Shown here: piece by piece, positions 1-12,995 of the stretch
Layout: each line of letters opens with the position of its first letter
Numbering within the stretch: the stretch's first letter is position 1
Notes under the pieces: model-generated
What the model was told of the DNA's origin: nothing
What the model saw: only the letters and a program-made list of their open reading frames with translations
The model's database searches: none
Source of the DNA: Cytophagales bacterium
Lineage (GTDB): Bacteria; Bacteroidota; Bacteroidia; Cytophagales; 172606-1
Length of the DNA stretch: 64,000 nucleotides
Assembly (NCBI GenBank): GCA_030448185.1
Contig: JAUJNL010000019.1
Location: 18,369-82,368, forward strand
Reading direction: 5' to 3'
Program-made: the position numbers and the translations under genes

Positions 1-97
1 GTCCTTAAGAGAAATTAGTCGCAGGCTATATTATTGCGTATTTACTGCTGACTAACATCTGTGTTGCGAGCTACAATTAACTACAAAACCAACATCA

Positions 98-131
98 ACC
101 GCTTTAATTTAACATTAAAGCGGTCTTTTTT
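98..131 (+). terminator. Rho-independent terminator-like hairpin
   Basis: accgctttaat / attaaagcggt perfect 11-bp stem followed by ctttttt. Confidence 0.7.
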
Positions 132-339
132 ATTTTCTCTCCGCCCCAATTCGCCCCAATTCATTATACTCCAAGCCGAACATCGACTGAAAGGAGCAGG
201 GAAGTGTATCTCCTGAATCTGGTTTATTGTCCCAAAGGCGTATGGTAGTTACCAAGTAGCCTGCACACCAATGATTGATTCAGTCAGTATGGAAAGTACG
301 GCGCTACATATCTTTTAAGTATAATTATTTATTATAAAT

Positions 340-1005
340 TTGATAAACAAGCTTCTGCCCACGCTGGTGAATACGGAAAAGGCCCAAATCCAAATACTGC
401 CACTGCTACACAGTGTGTGTACACTGGACGACGAGAAAGCATTCGAAACGCTTTTCCGGTTGTTCTATAGCCGGCTTTTCCGGTTCGCCCAACAGTACGT
501 GCATTCCAGGGAACTGGCCGAAGAGGTGGTATCTGATGTGTTTGTAAAGCTATGGAATAACCGGAAGGAGATGCTCCGCATTGAAAAGCTGGAAACTTAT
601 CTCTTTACCGCGGTAAAAAACCAGTCGCTTAATTACTTTCATCAGGCATCCAGTCACGCTGGCTCTGCCTTACCCGATTCTTCTTCCGATCATCTGGTTT
701 ATACTTTTGATCCGGGCTGCGAACTCGAATGGAAAGAGTTACAGGCTGGTCTTGAAACCGCCATTGACAAGCTGCCTGTTCAGTGCCGGATGGTTTTTAA
801 GCTTATTAAGGAGGAAGGGCTTTCGTACAAGGAAACGGCAGAAATTCTGAATATATCTCCCCGCACCGTCGAAACCCAACTCGTCAGAGCCCTACGAAAA
901 ATAAGTGTTGCCCTGTCCCCGCACCGTACCGATAGCCTGCCTAGTGACCGGAAAATTTATTGCGTACTGGTGCCAATCGGGCCGTTATTAGCCATTTTTA
1001 AATAA
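340..1005 (+). CDS. ECF RNA polymerase sigma factor (FecI-like, sigma-70 family)
   Basis: Region 2 (FETLFRLFYSRLFRFAQQYVHSRELAEEVVSDVFVKLW) and region 4 (LSYKETAEILNISPRTVETQLVRAL) motifs; followed by FecR. Confidence 0.9.
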   Translation: MINKLLPTLVNTEKAQIQILPLLHSVCTLDDEKAFETLFRLFYSRLFRFAQQYVHSRELAEEVVSDVFVKLWNNRKEMLRIEKLETYLFTAVKNQSLNYFHQASSHAGSALPDSSSDHLVYTFDPGCELEWKELQAGLETAIDKLPVQCRMVFKLIKEEGLSYKETAEILNISPRTVETQLVRALRKISVALSPHRTDSLPSDRKIYCVLVPIGPLLAIFK

Positions 1006-1099
1006 TTTTTCTACTTTTTTTGATAACCCTTGTCCGTAATCTCCCAATAATAGCTGCTGTCTATATCCCTGTAAGGAACATGATACCCTTCTGATAGCT

Positions 1100-2155
1100 A
1101 TGGAACGTTTATGGGTACTGACGGCCCGATCGTTGGCCGGTGAAGCTACCCCGGCAGAAGCAGAAGAACTGAAGCATCTGCTGGAAAAGCACCCCGATGA
1201 TAAAGTGCGGTATGAGGCCTTGCAGGACTACTGGCATCATTCCTACAGGGCTGAAGAACCTGATGTTGACCAGGCCTATCTCAGCACCCTTTCAAAAATC
1301 CGGAGTCAGGCGGCGTTAGCGGAAATACCGATGCCAGCAGTCGCCAGAAAAGCTCCTCTTTTCGAGCCCATCCGGAATTTTGCTCCGGGTAGCAGCTATG
1401 CTGCTGATCGGAGTGGGCTTGGGCTATATAGGATTGCTGGCCAATGATGCAATCAGAAAAGGCTTTTTATCGGGCTGGGTCGAAAATCATACCCCGCAGG
1501 GCAAGCGTTCCCGGATGGTATTGGCCGATGGCAGTATTGTCCACCTGAATGCCGGCAGCACAATCAGATACCCGGCTTCGTTTGACCGGAAACGAGAAGT
1601 GTACCTGTCGGGAGAAGCTTTTTTTGAAGTAGTAAAAAACCCCAGTAGGCCCTTCCTGATTCACCTCGACAACGGGACGGTTAAAGTACTGGGCACCTCG
1701 TTCAATGTAAAGCCTTTGCCGGGGAAAAATTGATCGAAACTTCGGTCGTGACCGGAAAAGTAGCTTTTATCCCGGAAGCAAAAACCTTTTTCAGCGCACC
1801 TGCTGACACCCTGTTGCTGACGCCAAACTATAAAGCGGTTTTCCAGACGGCCAACGGAGACTTACGCAAGGAAAAAACCGACAGTCGGCTCGACAAGGCC
1901 TGGACGGAAGGCAAACTGGTATTCAGGAATATGCCCTTCGGCGAAATAGGAAAAATACTGGAAAGAACGTACGGGAAAAGCGTTGTTTTTGCGGACGAAA
2001 ACCTTAAAAACTGCCGCCTGACGGGAACCTTCCAAAATAATTCTCTGCAGGAAGTTATGTTTTTCCTGTCCAAGACCAAAGATTATACCTATACCATTCA
2101 CGGTGACCAGTTGCTTATCTCTGGCGCCGCCTGTAATGCCGCCCCGGGCAAATAG
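1100..2155 (+). CDS. FecR family anti-sigma factor, reading frame broken into three ORFs
   Basis: ORFs 1100-1447, 1380-1733, 1730-2155 together give N-terminal domain, FecR domain (GKRSRMVLADGSIVHLNAGSTIRYP) and C-terminal STN-like domain. Confidence 0.85.
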
Positions 2156-2228
2156 GGAGCGCAGCCTTACATAAGTTTCTCATTAAGGTGAATAGAAAGC
2201 ATTTACAATGTTTTAATCCTTATAAATT

Positions 2229-5200
2229 ATGAAAAAGAACAAGTACTGCTTTGGGGAAACTCCCGCTATATTCCGGAGTCAGCAGTGGGTTGTCAGCACA
2301 ATCCTGCTGTTTTGGCTGATGGTAGCTACGTGGCCCATGTACGGGCAATCTTATGGGCCGGTGCTGACCCTTCACAATAGAAATCAGCAGGGTAATCAGC
2401 TCAATGTAATTATTCGGAACCAGCCACTACAGGTTATTCTGGAAGAGTTGGAGAAAAAAGCAGGCGTAGTGTTTGTGTACACTAATGACGAGGTGAACAC
2501 CAGCCAGAAAGCCTCTCTGATTGTCAGAAATCAGACTCTGGAAAGGGTGCTGGAAGAGCTGCTGGCGCCGCTGGGCATCGGGTACGAACAGATTAGTAAT
2601 AAGGTGGTTCTGACCGCTAGAAAGAATGGTTCCGGACGGATAAAGCGCGATAAATCAGGTAATTATGCCCCTGCTGGAACTACCATCCAAACCTCACTGC
2701 CCGAAGCTCAGGCGCTTACCGTAACGGGCCGGATTACCTCCGAAACCGGGCAGGCAATGGTCGGAGTAAGCGTTTCCGAGAAAGGTACCACCAACGGAAC
2801 GGCTACTGATGCCCAAGGCGGATACAAACTCACCGTGGCGGACGAAAAATCGGTCATCGTGTTCAGTTTCATTGGTTATACGCCCGAAGAAGTGGTGGTG
2901 GGTAATCGTACCGTAGTGGATATAACCTTAGTGCCGGATATTAAATCGCTGAGTGAAGTAGTCGTAGTGGGCTACGGAACCGTTAGAAAGAGTGATTTGA
3001 CGGGTTCGGTGTCCTCCATCTCCGCCGAGCAGATCAAGAAAACGGTAAACACTTCCCTGGATCAGGCCCTGGCCGGCCGGGCCGCTGGCGTACAGGTAAC
3101 CCAAACCTCCGGACAACCCGGGGGAGCCGTTTCCATCCGCATCCGCGGGGGCAACTCCATTAATGGCGGCAATGAACCGCTTTACGTAATTGATGGCTTT
3201 CCGGTGTATAACAATAATAATGAAACCAGTGCTGGGGCAAACCGTGGCCCTAATCTTAACGCCCTGGCCAGCCTGAACCCCAATGATATCGAATCCATTG
3301 AGGTACTCAAAGATGCTTCGGCTACGGCTATTTACGGTACGCGGGGCGCCAACGGCGTAGTTATTATTACCACCAAACGGGGCAAAGCCGGGCAGAATAA
3401 CATTGATTTTGAATCCTATTATGGAGTACAGCAGCCGCAGGGGCTCATCCCCATGATGAATGCCCGGGAGTACGCCCAGATGGTCAACGAAGGACGGGCA
3501 AATGATGGACTGGCGCCCTATTATACCGACGAACAGGTAGCCGCTTTCGGGGAGGGCACCAACTGGCAGAAGGAGCTGTTTCGTAATGCGCCGATTCAGA
3601 ACTACCAGCTTACCTTTTCCGGCGGCGATGCCAAGACCCGTTACGCCATTTCTACGAGTTATTTTGATCAGCAGGGCATTATTATAAACTCTGACTTCAA
3701 ACGTCTCTCCACCCGAATCAACCTCGACCGTAACCTGTCGGACCGTTTCCGGATTGGCAACAGCCTCACCCTCAGCCGTACTAAAGCCAACCAGGTAGTG
3801 ACGGATACGGACGGGGGAGGCAACACCGGCGTAGTACTGGGCGCTTTGCTGATGCAACCCACCTTGCCGGTGTACAACGCCGATGGGACGTACCTGCTGA
3901 GAAGTGACCTGGGTGAATTTGGCAACCCCATTGCGTACGCCAACGAACTGACCAATGAAAGTACTACTTACCGCGGTCTGGGAAATGTATTTGCTGAGTA
4001 TGATCTTATCAAAGACCTCACGGCCCGCGTGAGTTTCGGCGCAGACGTGCTATTCAATAAGGAAAATCTATACATTCCCTCCAACATTTTTGCCGGCGTG
4101 GCTACCAACGGTCGGGGCAGCGTAGCTTCGGCGCTCAATACCGTATGGTTGAATGAAAACACGCTGAGTTATAAGCATTCCTTTAATGAGCGGCATTCTA
4201 TTAATGCCGTGGCCGGATTTACCGTCCAAAACTCCCGTTCGGAATCGGTGCGGGCCAACTCGCAGAACTTTCCCAACAACATTCTGGGCGCTGATGATTT
4301 GGCTTCCGGCGCAACGCCCACTTTTCCGGCTACCGGGGCCCGCACCTGGGGTTTGGTTTCGTACCTGGGGCGGGTAAATTATAACCTGGCGGATAAGTAC
4401 CTGATCACGTTTACGGGTCGGGCTGACGGCTCGTCTCGCTTCGGCTCCGGTAACAAATACGCCTTTTTCCCCTCAGGGGCCGTAGCCTGGCGGCTGATTA
4501 ATGAGTCTTTTATGCAAAGCCAGAAGCTGTTTCACGACCTGAAGATCCGGGCCAGCGTGGGTATTACCGGCAACCAGGAAATCGGGCAGTTTCAGTCGCT
4601 GGCTACGCTTGATCCGGTTACGTACATCATCGGAAACCAGGTAGTAATCGGGTATACCCCCGGGCGGTTTGCCAACCCCAATCTGCGCTGGGAAAAAACG
4701 GCGCAGGCTGACGCCGGTGTAGACGCCGGTTTCCTGAAAGGAAGGTTTAATCTGACGGTTGATGCGTATTATAAGCAGACCAACGACTTGCTGCTGGCCG
4801 TGACCGTACCGTATACGTCGGGTTTTGCTACTTCCCTGCAAAACATCGGCCGGTCCGAAAACAAAGGTTTGGAAATCGGGGTAAATTCGGTGAACCTGGA
4901 AGGACCGTTGAAATGGACTACCGATTTCAATATTGCTTTTAACCGGAATAAGATACTCGACCTGGGGCAGATCAATGAGTTCTTTGCGGGCGGCAATTCT
5001 GGCCACCTTAAAGTAGTCAATCCCACGCTGATCCGGGTGGGACAACCTACCGGGCAGTTTTACGGATACGTGTCAGACGGTATCTTCCGGGACCAGGAAG
5101 AAGTAAACACATCGGCTCAGAAAACCGCCAAACCCGGTGACCGCCGCTATAAAGACCTCAACGAAGATGGTCGAATCACGGCCGACGACCGTACCTATAT

Positions 5201-5703
5201 TGGCAGTGCCCAGCCCAAGTTCATCGGCGGCATCACCAATACCTTCACCTTCAAAGGATTTGAGCTAAGTGTGTTTTTCCAGTACTCCTACGGCAACAAA
5301 ATTTTCAATTACAACAAGATCGAACTGGAACTGCCCGCCGGAATTCAGAATGTAAAAAAGGACCTGGTAAACCGCTGGTCACCTGACAACCCGGATGGGA
5401 AGTACCCCCGTGCCACTACCAACCGGACCATCGAATTCTCGGACCAGTACATTGAGGATGGTTCTTTTCTGCGGGCCCGCAATGTGAGCCTTTCGTATCA
5501 GTTGCCCCAGGCATTGGTCCAAAAATGCGTTTGCGGTCAGCAAGGGTGTACGTAAGCGGCCAGAACCTGTTTACCATTACCAACTACAGCGGTTATGACC
5601 CCGAAGTAAGCCGGTACGGACAAACCAACCTCAACATTGGCCAGGACTACGGTGGTATCCCCTGTCCCGCACCTTGCTGCTAGGCCTGAACCTGGGATTT
5701 TAA
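2229..5703 (+). CDS. SusC/RagA-type TonB-linked outer membrane protein with STN domain; C-terminus frameshifted
   Basis: CarboxypepD_reg-like domain, plug (SDLTGSVSSISAEQIKK), beta-barrel; the sequence after 5520 continues in another frame to ...LLGLNLGF*. Confidence 0.95.
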
Positions 5704-5761
5704 ATCTAGCTTACTCCTTAATCTGATTCATTGGCAAAGACGCTTTCAAAAAGAAAATTAT

Positions 5762-7227
5762 ATGAAAAAAATTATGACTATTTCGCTTTGCTTGCTGCGC
5801 TTACCTCATGCAGCGACTACCTGGAAGAAGCTCCGGAAGATACACTGGTCACTACCCGCTTTTACAAAACGGAGAGTGATGCGCTTTCGGCAGTCAGCGC
5901 CGTGTATGCCCGCCTCAACAAAGGCATGTATAACCGTAATTTTTACCTGTACACCGACCTCCTGACCGACGACTGTACCGCCGCGTGGGTGTTAACAATC
6001 CATTCATCCGGGCCCTGGATAACTTTACCCATGCTCCCGTAAATGACCGCCTGGAAAATGGCTGGCAAGAACATTATGACGGGATCAACCGGGCTAACGC
6101 CGCCATTAAATACGTACCCGCCATTAGCATGAATCCGGAACTGCGTGACCGGCTGGTGGCCGAGGCAAAATTTATCCGGGCCTTGTTTTACTTTAATCTG
6201 GTCCGGTTGTTTGGTGCGGTACCTTTGGTGCTGGAGCCAACAGTTACTGCTGAGGGACTGGGAGTTACGCAGGCACCGGTTGAATCAGTGTATGAACAGA
6301 TTATGAAAGACCCGCAAGACGCGGAAAAGGTGTTACCGCTGACTCACGGTTCCCAGAATCTGGGGCCGGGCCACCAAAGGCCGCCGCCGCCCTGCTGGCT
6401 AAAGTTTACCTGACCCGCAAAGAGTGGAATTTGGCCGCGCAGCAATGCCTGAAAGTAATGGACAGCAAGGTCTATGATCTGTGGGATGACTACGCTAAAA
6501 TTTTTAATACAGCGACTGAAAACGAACGCGAAGCTATATTTTCAGTGCAGTTTATGAGTAACGTCCAGAATGGCAATAGCATGATGATCTTATCCATGCC
6601 GCGCAAATAAAGTTCCCGGCCTTACCGGAAACGAAGCGGATATTCCTACCAACGATCTGGTAAAAGCCTACGAAACGGGCGACCGGCGGAAGGAAGTAAC
6701 GATCCAAAACTCTCTGGAAGTAAGGGGAACGATTTATACGTTTACCAATTGCTTTTTTAAATACTATGATCCGCTACTTTACGCGCAGTAACGACTCGGG
6801 CGTGAATTATCCCATTCTGCGCTACGCGGATGTGCTGCTCATGTATGCCGAGGCTTTGAACGAACTAAACGGTCCTACTACGGAAGCTTATATGGCCATT
6901 AACCAGGTGCGTCAGCGGGCCCGGATGAATAACGTCAATGTGTTGACTGATCTAAAGGACTTAAGCCAGACCCAGTTCCGGGAAGCCGTTTTTAAGGAAC
7001 GCCGGTTGGAGTTTGCCTTTGAGGGTCAGCGCTGGTTTGATCTGGTTCGTTCGGGACAAATGGTACTGGTAATGCAGGCACATGGAAAAACCAGTGCCCA
7101 GAAATTTCATGAATTACTGCCCATTCCACAGCGGGAAATAGATGCCAATCCTGCTTTGCAACAAAACGACGGATATAAATACCAATTATTCGTCTCATAC
7201 TTGTACTCGTCATTTTGTAAGGAATAA
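5762..7227 (+). CDS. SusD/RagB family nutrient-binding lipoprotein, multiply frameshifted
   Basis: Lipobox-like CSDYLEEAPEDTLV, C-terminal ELLPIPQREIDANPALQQN; spread over ORFs 5731, 5985 and 6766. Confidence 0.9.
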
Positions 7228-7303
7228 TTAGTTTGTTTATCTTCCCTTTTTGCGCTGTGTTTCACCATTCTCCCAATTTATTTTACCAAAATTCTATTAT
7301 TCA

Positions 7304-8904
7304 ATGAGTTATTTTAAAAGAAGGAATTACTTTCTCTATAGCCTGGTGATCAGCTGGTTTGTGTTCGATGGTATCGGCGCAAACGAAAGCGCCGCTTCCG
7401 CCCTCCGCGATTCAGAAACTGCCTGGAGCCAAGCCCCGTAACGTGGTGTTTATCCTCACCGATGACCACCGCTACGATGCCTTGGGCTTTCTTAATAAAC
7501 AGTCTTTTATCAAAACGCCTAACCTGGACAAGTTGGCGAAGGGTGGAGCTTACCTGCCTAATGCCTTCGTGACGACGGCCCTTTGTTCGCCTTCGCGGGC
7601 TTCGATCTTAACGGGTCTTTATGCCCATAAGCACCGGGTGGTAGATAACAACAATCCCGTCTCGGAGGAGCTGGTCTTCTATCCGCAATATTTACAACAA
7701 GCCGGGTATGCTACCGGTTTCTTCGGCAAGTGGCACATGGGCGGGGAAGGCGACGACCCGCAGCGGGGCTTTGACTACTGGGTCAGTTTCAAGGGGCAGG
7801 GCAGCTATCTGCCGGAGAAAAACGGGCTGGACGTAAACGGCAAGCAGGTACCGCAAAAAGGTTACATTACCGATGAACTTACCGACTATGCCCCTGATTG
7901 GCTCAAAAGCCGCAAAGACGACAAACCCTTTATGCTCTATCTTTCCCATAAAGGCGTCCACGCCGACTTTGTACCCGCCCAAAGACACCAGGCCGCACCC
8001 AAAAATGAGAAATTCGTGCCGCCGGCTACGATGAATCCCGCTAATATTCAGGAAGCGCCCATGTGGGTACAGAACCAGCGTAACTCCTGGCACGGCGTGG
8101 AGTATCCGTACCACTCTGATTTAGACATTGAGGCCTATTACAAACGTTACGCCGAAACCCTGTTGGGGGTGGACGAATCCGTGGGCCGGGTGATGGACTA
8201 TCTGAGCGGGAAAGGCTTGCTGGAATCAACCCTGATTATTTACATGGGCGACAATGGGTTTCACTTCGGTGAGCAGGGCCTCATTGACAAACGTACCGCT
8301 TACGAAGCTTCCATGCGGGTACCCATGCTTGCCCACTGTCCGCAACTGATTAAACCCGGCACCACCGTAAATGAAGTCGTAGCTAATATTGACATTGCCC
8401 CTACCATCCTGGAAGCGGCCGGCCTCCAAACGCCTAAACACATGGACGGGAAGAGTTTTCTGCCCTTAACCCAGGGCAAGCAGATCGCCTGGCGGGACGG
8501 CTTGCTTATGAATACTACTGGGAGCGCAACTTCCCCAGACGCCTACCATTCACGCCCTTCGCGGAGACCGCTACAAGTACATTCACTACCAGGGCATCTG
8601 GGACACGGATGAACTCTACGACTTAGAGGCCGACCCCGGCGAAAGCAAGAACCCGGTCCGCAGCCCGGAGCACCAGCAGGTAGTCAAAGACATGAATAAG
8701 CAGCTTTTTGAAGTGCTGGGGCAAACGGACGGAATGTACATTCCCCTGAACCCCGACCGGGCGGCCAGCAGAATAAGCGGCACCCCGACCGCAGTAAAGC
8801 GGCCGAATTTCCCGGCTATATGCTGGGCGAAAAGGAGCCAAATGGCGAAGCTAAACCAGCGAAGGGCGCTTCCGGAGCGGCCCTCCGGCACCAAGAAACA
8901 GTAA
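7304..8904 (+). CDS. Sulfatase (arylsulfatase family), frameshifted near both ends
   Basis: VVFILTDDHRYDALGF, CSPSRASILTGLYAHKH sulfatase signature; C-terminus (DRYKYIHYQGIWDTDELYDLEADPGE) in another frame. Confidence 0.92.
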
Positions 8905-9046
8905 GTGCAGCGCCGGGGATTGATCCGTATTGCGTAAATTAATGGGGCATTCGGAATGCCTCGTTTGGCTATCTGCTGGAATGGGGCGGAAAGAAAATCC
9001 GGTCACTTCCGCCCCAGTAAGCGATTAGAAAAGATATTTGTACTAT

Positions 9047-9600
9047 ATGAAAAGAAGAAATGCTCTCAAATCTCTGGCCTTGACCCTCGGGGGCACCCTT
9101 ACCTTGCCGGCCTGGGCTACCGGCTGGACTCCGGGTGGCTTGCCTGCCCGGGAATTGCCCCTGACCGCGGGACAGCAAATGCTGCTGGCGGAAGTGGTAG
9201 AAGCCATCATTCCGGCTACTGATACTCCCGGCGCTAAAGAACTGGGTGTAGCTCAGTTTATCCGGGTTATGATAGCTGATTGTTACGATAGATCTGCCCG
9301 GGAAACCTTCCGGCAGGGGCTGGAGCAGTTCAACGAGCAAACCCGGCAGCAGACCGGCAAAGCATTTCTGGATTGCAATCTGGCCCAGCGAACGGCTGTG
9401 CTGCAAAACCTGGACGCGGCGCATACGAAGTGTTCCCGGCGGGAAAAATGATTTTTATCCTTTTCCTCAAAAGACTCACCGTTCAGGGGTACCTCCACTC
9501 GGAATACGTTATGACGAACCTGTTGAAATACGAGCTCATTCCCTCCCGGTTTGATGGGGCATTTCCGGTGAAATCCTTAAAAGAATCTACTCAGAAATAA
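9047..9600 (+). CDS. Gluconate 2-dehydrogenase subunit 3 family protein, Tat-like signal, frameshifted C-terminus
   Basis: MKRRNALKSLALTLGGTLTLPAWA; LLAEVVEAIIPATDTPGAKELGVAQFI; end overlaps the downstream GMC ATG (TAATG). Confidence 0.85.
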
Positions 9601-11312
9601 TGACTTATTTAAACCTAAAAAGCACCGCGGCACGCACGTACGATGCCATTGTCATCGGCTCGGGCATCAGCGGCGGCTGGGCCGCTAAAGAACTCACCGA
9701 AAAAGGCTTGCACACCCTGGTGCTGGAACGGGGCCGCAGTGTGCAACACGTCACCGACTACCCTACCACGATGATGAACCCGTGGGAATTTACCCACCGC
9801 GGGGAAGTACCACTAGAGATCACTAAGGCCAATCCGGTGGTAAGCCGCTGCTACGCATTCAGAGAAGACTCCCAGCACTTTTTCGTGAAGGACAATGAAC
9901 ATCCTTACGTGCAGGAGCAACCCTTCGACTGGATCAGAGGTTATCAGGTAGGCGGCAAATCGCTGCTGTGGGCCCGGCATACCCAGCGGTGGAGTGACTT
10001 TGATTTTGAAGGCCCGGTCCGCGACGGTTTTGCCGTGGACTGGCCTATCCGCTACCAGGACATTGCTCCCTGGTACAGCTACGTAGAGAAATTCGCCGGG
10101 ATTTCCGGCAACAAGGATGGTTTGGCCGAACTGCCCGACGGGGAGTTTTTAAAGCCTTTTCCCCTCACCAAGGTCGAGCAGTATTTCAAGGAGCAGGTAG
10201 CCCGGCAGTACCAGGACCGCCACGTAATCATTGCCCGCTGCGCCCATCTCTCCGACCCCCAGCCTGTGCACCTGGAACAAGGCCGGGCCCAGTGTCAGAA
10301 CCGGGTACTCTGTCAGCGGGGCTGTCCGTTTGGCGGCTACTTCAGCAGCAATGCCTCCACTTTGCCTTGGGCGGCTAAAACCGGCAAAATGACCTTGCGG
10401 CCCGACTCGGTAGTGCATTCGCTGATTTTTGACGAGCAGAAAAACAAAGTCACCGGCGTACGGGTGGTGGATGCCCATACCAAAGAAGTGACCGAGTTCT
10501 ATGCCCGCATTATCTTTGTGAATGCGGCCGCTTTGAATACCAACCTGATCTTGCTCAATTCCACTTCCCGCCGCTTCCCCAAAGGGCTGGGCAATGACAA
10601 TGGATTGCTGGGCCAGTACGTGGCTTTTCATAATTACCGGGCCAAAATCTCGGCCGACTACGAGGGCTTCCTGGAATACACCACTGATGGCCGCCGGCCT
10701 ACCAGCGGGTACATCCCCCGGTTCCGGAACGTATTCAAGCAGGAAACGGATTTTCTGCGGGGCTACGCCGCCGGATTAAGCGCCTTCCGAAGTTCGGTTA
10801 CCAACCAACAGGGCGTGGGGGCCGGTTTGAAGCAGCAGTTGCTCAACCCCACTTTGGGGCCCTGGCGGGTAAGCAGCCACATGATGGGCGAAACCATCCC
10901 GAAAGCGACCAATTATGTCAGTCTCGATGCTTCCACCAAAGACAATTGGGGCATGCCCCTGCTCAAAACCAGCATTGCCTATGACGATAATGATGAAAAG
11001 ATGATTGCGGACTATTTTACGCAGCTTTCCGATATGTTTACCAAAGCCGGTTTTACCAATATCCAAACCCGGGATACGAAGCAGGCTCCCGGGCTGGATA
11101 TTCACGAAATGGGCGGGGTACGCATGGGCAAAGCCCCCCAAACGTCCCTGCTCAACAAGTGGAATCAGTTGCACGCCTGCAAGAATGTGTTTGTCACTGA
11201 CGGGGCCTGTATGACTTCCACCGGTACGCAGAACCCGTCCCTGACCTACATGGCCCTGACGGCCCGGGCCGCCGACTTTGCCGTCAAGGAAATGAAAAAA
11301 GGAAACCTGTAG
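9600..11312 (+). CDS. GMC family oxidoreductase (FAD-dependent)
   Basis: YDAIVIGSGISGGWAAKELTEKGLHTLVLERG; C-terminal DIHEMGGVRMG...NVFVTDGACMTSTGTQNPSLTYMALTARAADF. Confidence 0.93.
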   Translation: MTYLNLKSTAARTYDAIVIGSGISGGWAAKELTEKGLHTLVLERGRSVQHVTDYPTTMMNPWEFTHRGEVPLEITKANPVVSRCYAFREDSQHFFVKDNEHPYVQEQPFDWIRGYQVGGKSLLWARHTQRWSDFDFEGPVRDGFAVDWPIRYQDIAPWYSYVEKFAGISGNKDGLAELPDGEFLKPFPLTKVEQYFKEQVARQYQDRHVIIARCAHLSDPQPVHLEQGRAQCQNRVLCQRGCPFGGYFSSNASTLPWAAKTGKMTLRPDSVVHSLIFDEQKNKVTGVRVVDAHTKEVTEFYARIIFVNAAALNTNLILLNSTSRRFPKGLGNDNGLLGQYVAFHNYRAKISADYEGFLEYTTDGRRPTSGYIPRFRNVFKQETDFLRGYAAGLSAFRSSVTNQQGVGAGLKQQLLNPTLGPWRVSSHMMGETIPKATNYVSLDASTKDNWGMPLLKTSIAYDDNDEKMIADYFTQLSDMFTKAGFTNIQTRDTKQAPGLDIHEMGGVRMGKAPQTSLLNKWNQLHACKNVFVTDGACMTSTGTQNPSLTYMALTARAADFAVKEMKKGNL

Positions 11313-11362
11313 GGGGAATCTTTTTATGTTCCTCCTCTTGTCTAACCTGAATTTGTAAACGA

Positions 11363-12865
11363 ATGACCCGTATCCTGTTCGCCTGTATTGTTTTACTTGC
11401 CTTGGCGGGCTTCCGGCTGTTGTCCGGAAAAAACCAATTGGCTTCTCAGGAAGTAGTCCAGTCCAAGCCAGGTTCCTACAACGTACTGTTCATCGCGGTA
11501 GACGACCTGCGGCCTGAATTGGGCTGCTACGGAGCCCGTCACATCAAATCTCCCAACATTGACCGCTTAGCGGCCGAAGGGATGGTGTTCCAAAGGGCTT
11601 ATTGCCAGCAAGCCGTTTGTTCGCCTTCCCGCACCAGCTTGCTCACCGGTCTGCGTCCCGATTCCACCCGGGTATACGATTTAGAAACCCATTTCCGGAA
11701 GACAATTCCCAATGTAGTTACCCTACCGCAACATTTTAAGGAGAACGGATACTACACGGCAGCAATGGGCAAGATCTACCACGGCAATCTCAATGATACC
11801 CTGTCGTGGAGTGAACCCTGGTGGCGGCCCCAATCAAAACGTAAAGCGCCCCGGGGCTATGTTTCCGCCGAAAATGTTACCCTCGATACGGCTAAAAATT
11901 CCCGGGGTTATGCCTTTGAATCGGCTGATGAACCCGATAGCATCTACCAGGACGGGATGACTGCCGACCGGGCCATCCAAACGCTGCGCAGAATTAAAGA
12001 CAAGCCCTTTTTCCTGGCCGTAGGTTTTTTAAAGCCGCATTTACCCTTTGTGGCCCCAAAGAAATACTGGGATCTCTATGACCCGGCTACGATAAAAGTA
12101 CCGCCGGTACAGGAACCGCAGGCAATCTCGCCGTATGCTTTAGCCCGTTTTGGCGAACTGAGGGCATATACGGGGATTCCTAAAAAAGGACTACTCACGG
12201 AGGCACAATCCCGGCAGTTGATCCACGGGTACTACGCCTGCGTAAGTTACATGGATGCTCAGGTAGGACGGGTGCTGGATGAATTAAAAAAGCAGGGACT
12301 GGATAAGAATACGATTGTGATTTTGTGGGGGGACCACGGCTGGAAACTGGGTGAATACGGAGAATGGTGTAAACACACCAATTTTGAAGTAGATGCTAAG
12401 GCCGCTTTACTAGTCAAAGCTCCACAAATGAAAGCCAAAGGCAAACCAACCAAAAATCTAGTTGAGTTTGTAGACATTTACCCGACCCTCTGCGAATTGG
12501 CTGGTCTGAAGAAACCATCTCACTTGCAGGGTATAAGCTTCGCGCCTTTGCTCGATAACCCCACGGCTAAAGGTAAAGCTGCCGTATATAGCCAGTATCC
12601 CCGCAAAATGGTAATGGGCTACACAGTGAAAACGGACCGTTACCGGCTGGTACGCTGGCAACTGAGAAGCAATCCCGATTCAGTTGCTGCCTACGATTTA
12701 TTCGACCACGTGAAAGATCCCGGTGAAATGCGGAACGTTGCTGCCGAACCCGCTTATCAGTCCGTACGCGAAGAACTAGACCAGCTTTTAGTCAAAAATA
12801 TCCGAACCTGGTCAAAGTCCGCCAGGTCCCTACCCAACGGCAAAAGCAAGTCGCCGGTAAAGTAA
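11363..12865 (+). CDS. Sulfatase (iduronate-2-sulfatase-like)
   Basis: NVLFIAVDDLRPELGCYGARHIKSPNIDRLA; CSPSRTSLLTGLRPDSTRVYD. Confidence 0.93.
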   Translation: MTRILFACIVLLALAGFRLLSGKNQLASQEVVQSKPGSYNVLFIAVDDLRPELGCYGARHIKSPNIDRLAAEGMVFQRAYCQQAVCSPSRTSLLTGLRPDSTRVYDLETHFRKTIPNVVTLPQHFKENGYYTAAMGKIYHGNLNDTLSWSEPWWRPQSKRKAPRGYVSAENVTLDTAKNSRGYAFESADEPDSIYQDGMTADRAIQTLRRIKDKPFFLAVGFLKPHLPFVAPKKYWDLYDPATIKVPPVQEPQAISPYALARFGELRAYTGIPKKGLLTEAQSRQLIHGYYACVSYMDAQVGRVLDELKKQGLDKNTIVILWGDHGWKLGEYGEWCKHTNFEVDAKAALLVKAPQMKAKGKPTKNLVEFVDIYPTLCELAGLKKPSHLQGISFAPLLDNPTAKGKAAVYSQYPRKMVMGYTVKTDRYRLVRWQLRSNPDSVAAYDLFDHVKDPGEMRNVAAEPAYQSVREELDQLLVKNIRTWSKSARSLPNGKSKSPVK

Positions 12866-12995
12866 GAAGCTGTTTTTAACAGGATAAAACTGTATAAAAT
12901 CGTTCCCTACCCCTTCTGCCATCAGCACGTAGCTTCCCCTAAGGGAAACTTTGGCTGAAAAATCCTTGTGAACCACTAAACTCCCATCCCTGCTG

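Noticed and set aside
2928-3857. 309-aa - strand ORF opposite SusC, and other antisense ORFs (4473-5045, 10149-10631, 34931-35590, 58967-59644)
   Set aside because: Overlap strongly supported genes on the other strand; typical spurious ORFs of moderate-GC coding DNA.
5520-5560. 28-nt micro-inserts as the cause of breaks in host genes (SusC, lnt, lpdA, rsmI, Rieske oxidoreductase)
   Set aside because: Checked by eye at several breaks: homology resumes after 1-2 nt shifts with no inserted block, so the inserts seem confined to the transposases here.
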